7,674 nt of DNA. Source: an uncultured Clostridia bacterium (GTDB lineage Bacteria; Bacillota; Clostridia; Christensenellales; Aristaeellaceae). Positions 6,854-7,674 of the stretch are shown here, one piece after another. The position numbers were made by a program, and so were the translations under genes. The notes beneath the pieces were generated by a model that was given only the letters and a program-made list of their open reading frames with translations, did no database searches and was not told the DNA's origin. How positions within the stretch are numbered: the first letter of the stretch is position 1; every line of letters begins with the position of its first letter. The stretch covers positions 1 to 7,674 of the forward strand of contig CAMNCR010000010.1 in assembly GCA_946534455.1 (NCBI GenBank). Reading direction: 5' to 3'.

Positions 6854-7318
6854 TCAGCGCCTGCGGCGCAGCACCTCGCTGACCACCAGGCCCCGCACAA
6901 TCTCGCTCCCCGTCCAGGAAAAGGAGAGTGCGGGCGTCTGCTGCGCATCCGGCTCCGGCTCTTCTTCCCGCGGGGGCATGGACTCCAGCTGCTCCTCGTG
7001 GCAGGGATCCCATCCCTCCTCGCTGCCTCCGCCCAGGCTGCCCCGGTAGGGCTCGTCGTGCCATCCGGAAACCCGCAGCTCTTTCCCGAGCTGCTCCTCA
7101 TGGCACGGGTCGTCTCCCTCGCCCGCGTCCTGCAGGACGCGCCGGGGCGGATCCTCCGCCTTCGGCGCAGCCGGCTGGGAGGCGGCACCCGCCGGGTGCC
7201 TCGCTCCCGGCTTGCTCTTTCCGGTCCGGTCCTTGGCCCGCTTTGCCGCCTGTATCGGCAGGATGACGGCAAAATAGACGCACAGCAGCAGCATCAGGAT
7301 TGGAGAAAAATCGCTCAT
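6854..7318 (-). CDS. Membrane-anchored protein with duplicated DPCHEEQL motif, unknown function
   Basis: A 154-residue protein without an assigned function. An N-terminal helix (about residues 5-23, SPILMLLLCVYFAVILPIQ) is followed by a basic stretch (KRAKDRTGKSK), consistent with a single anchor and a cytoplasmic body. The middle (about 37-130) is rich in Ala, Pro, Gly and Glu and probably disordered, but contains the same octapeptide DPCHEEQL at 70-77 and 104-111. A distinct C-terminal block, SFSWTGSEIVRGLVVSEVL (132-150), ends in RRRR. From memory, small proteins with GxDPCH-type repeats and a similar SE(I/V)L ending occur in other Clostridia; I cannot verify this here. The ATG at 7318 has a GGGGGGAAG site 5 bases upstream. 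Two overlapping frames on this strand lack an anchor and look like shadows. It directly follows floA. Confidence 0.75.
   Translation of the reverse strand: MSDFSPILMLLLCVYFAVILPIQAAKRAKDRTGKSKPGARHPAGAASQPAAPKAEDPPRRVLQDAGEGDDPCHEEQLGKELRVSGWHDEPYRGSLGGGSEEGWDPCHEEQLESMPPREEEPEPDAQQTPALSFSWTGSEIVRGLVVSEVLRRRR
6986..7009 (-). repeat. Second copy of the DPCHEEQL coding repeat
   Basis: These 24 bases encode DPCHEEQL, residues 104-111 of the 154-residue membrane-anchored protein. The codons differ from those of the other copy, 102 bases away, at four positions (Asp, Pro, His, Leu), all synonymous. Confidence 0.85.
7088..7111 (-). repeat. First copy of the DPCHEEQL coding repeat
   Basis: These 24 bases encode DPCHEEQL, residues 70-77 of the same protein. 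The flanking residues (EGD before this copy, EGW before the other) also share a Glu-Gly, so the repeated unit may be EGxDPCHEEQL-like with a variable position. Confidence 0.85.
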
Positions 7319-7346
7319 TTATCTTCCCCCCTGTTTGCCCGCCTCA

Positions 7347-7374
7347 CGGGCCCCTTCTCTCCGGAAGGGGCCCC
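7347..7374 (-). promoter_or_regulatory. Strong intercistronic hairpin downstream of floA
   Basis: A nine-base perfect stem GGGCCCCTT/AAGGGGCCC (7373-7365 with 7356-7348), extendable by a C-G pair, with a six-base loop. It starts 14 bases after the floA stop codon. No run of T follows on either strand, so it is not a standard intrinsic terminator. It could protect the 3' end of floA mRNA, lower expression of the next gene, or act as a weak terminator. The downstream gene shows no obvious promoter in the remaining roughly 30 bases, so partial read-through from floA is likely. Confidence 0.6.
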
Positions 7375-7386
7375 CGGAAGCGCTGA

Positions 7387-7674
7387 TTACTTCTTGCTCC
7401 GCGGATCGGCGGTCTGCTGGGGCGCGCTCGCCTTGGCGATGGACTCCCGCATTTCCGTATCCGCGATGGTGTTCTTCATCTGGTAATAGTCCAGGACGCC
7501 CATTTTGCCGTCCCGCAGCGCGGAAGCCATGGCGCGCGGCACCTCGGCCTCGGCCTCGACCACCTTCGCGCGCATCTCCTGCACGGAGGCCTTCATTTCC
7601 TGCTCGCGGGCCACAGCCATGGCGCGGCGTTCCTCCGCCTTCGCCTGGGCGATGCGGCGATCCGCCTCCGCCTG
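7387..7674 (-). CDS. floA: Flotillin-like protein FloA, C-terminal part only
   Basis: The last 95 codons of a gene that enters from the right edge. The sequence starts with an Ala/Glu/Arg-rich coiled-coil region (QAEADRRIAQAKAEERRAMA) and continues with EVPRAMASALRDGKMGVLDY and YQMKNTIADTEMRESIAKAS, which matches the C-terminal signature of the FloA (YqfA) family of bacterial flotillins. These proteins are about 330 residues long, so roughly 235 residues, including the N-terminal membrane hairpin and SPFH domain, are outside the window. FloA oligomerises at the inner membrane face and organises functional membrane microdomains. The gene ends with TAA at 7389-7387 after a short polar tail (QQTADPRSKK). 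It is followed by a stable hairpin and the gene of the DPCHEEQL protein. Confidence 0.93.
   Translation of the reverse strand, partial: QAEADRRIAQAKAEERRAMAVAREQEMKASVQEMRAKVVEAEAEVPRAMASALRDGKMGVLDYYQMKNTIADTEMRESIAKASAPQQTADPRSKK

Noticed and set aside
6857..6869. Short hairpin GCGCC/GGCGC at the end of the 154-residue gene considered as a terminator
   Set aside because: On the minus strand it is followed by a run of A rather than T, and on the plus strand the T-run precedes the stem, so it fits a terminator on neither strand.
6817..7272. An alternative minus-strand frame over the 154-residue gene
   Set aside because: The product is Arg/Ser/Pro-rich with no anchor or motif, whereas the chosen frame has a membrane helix, a ribosome binding site and a duplicated peptide preserved by silent changes.
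1..7674. Possible defence island, mobile element or biosynthetic cluster
   Set aside because: No integrase, transposase, toxin-antitoxin, nuclease or biosynthetic enzyme genes, no direct or inverted repeats at element ends, and no visible composition break; the genes are housekeeping-like.

Overview
All credible genes in this window lie on the minus strand, so biologically it reads from right to left. Base composition is high in G+C and Shine-Dalgarno sites are strong and purine-rich. The gene set (a FloA-type flotillin, a DnaE1-type DNA polymerase III alpha subunit with a PHP domain, a small DUF1858 redox-disulfide protein and a Gld-like ABC-2 exporter) suggests a chromosomal segment of a high-GC, probably anaerobic Bacillota/Clostridia bacterium. 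The taxonomic call is inference from gene content only. No rRNA, tRNA, CRISPR array, insertion sequence, integrase or other mobile element was seen.

Layout from right to left: (i) 7674-7387, the C-terminal end of a FloA-like flotillin that enters from outside the window. (ii) A 68-base gap with a very stable GC-rich hairpin, then a 154-residue membrane-anchored protein (7318-6854). It has two identical DPCHEEQL peptides and a distinct C-terminal block. (iii) A promoter (6844-6816) driving a two-gene unit: a 70-residue DUF1858/CxxC protein (6788-6576) and a 158-residue secreted protein with a signal peptide (6533-6057, GTG start). This unit ends in a textbook intrinsic terminator with a UUCG loop (6043-6007). 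(iv) An extended -10 promoter (5994-5986) immediately after the terminator's U-tract, followed by dnaE (5944-2378). (v) An ABC exporter cassette translationally coupled to dnaE: ATPase (2381-1413, ATGA overlap with the dnaE stop), ABC-2 permease (1405-701), and a GldG-like membrane-anchored auxiliary protein (667 to beyond base 1, truncated by the window edge).

The dnaE-ABC block looks like a single four-gene operon because no gap exceeds 33 bases and no terminator lies inside it. It combines a replication/repair polymerase with an exporter of the gliding/Nos-type ABC-2 class. The most unusual content is the 154-residue protein after floA. Its two copies of an eight-residue Cys-His peptide differ at four codons, all synonymous, which suggests selection on the peptide. 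I found no clear evidence for a wholly new system. The best leads are this Cys-His protein beside a membrane-microdomain scaffold, and the polymerase-exporter coupling.
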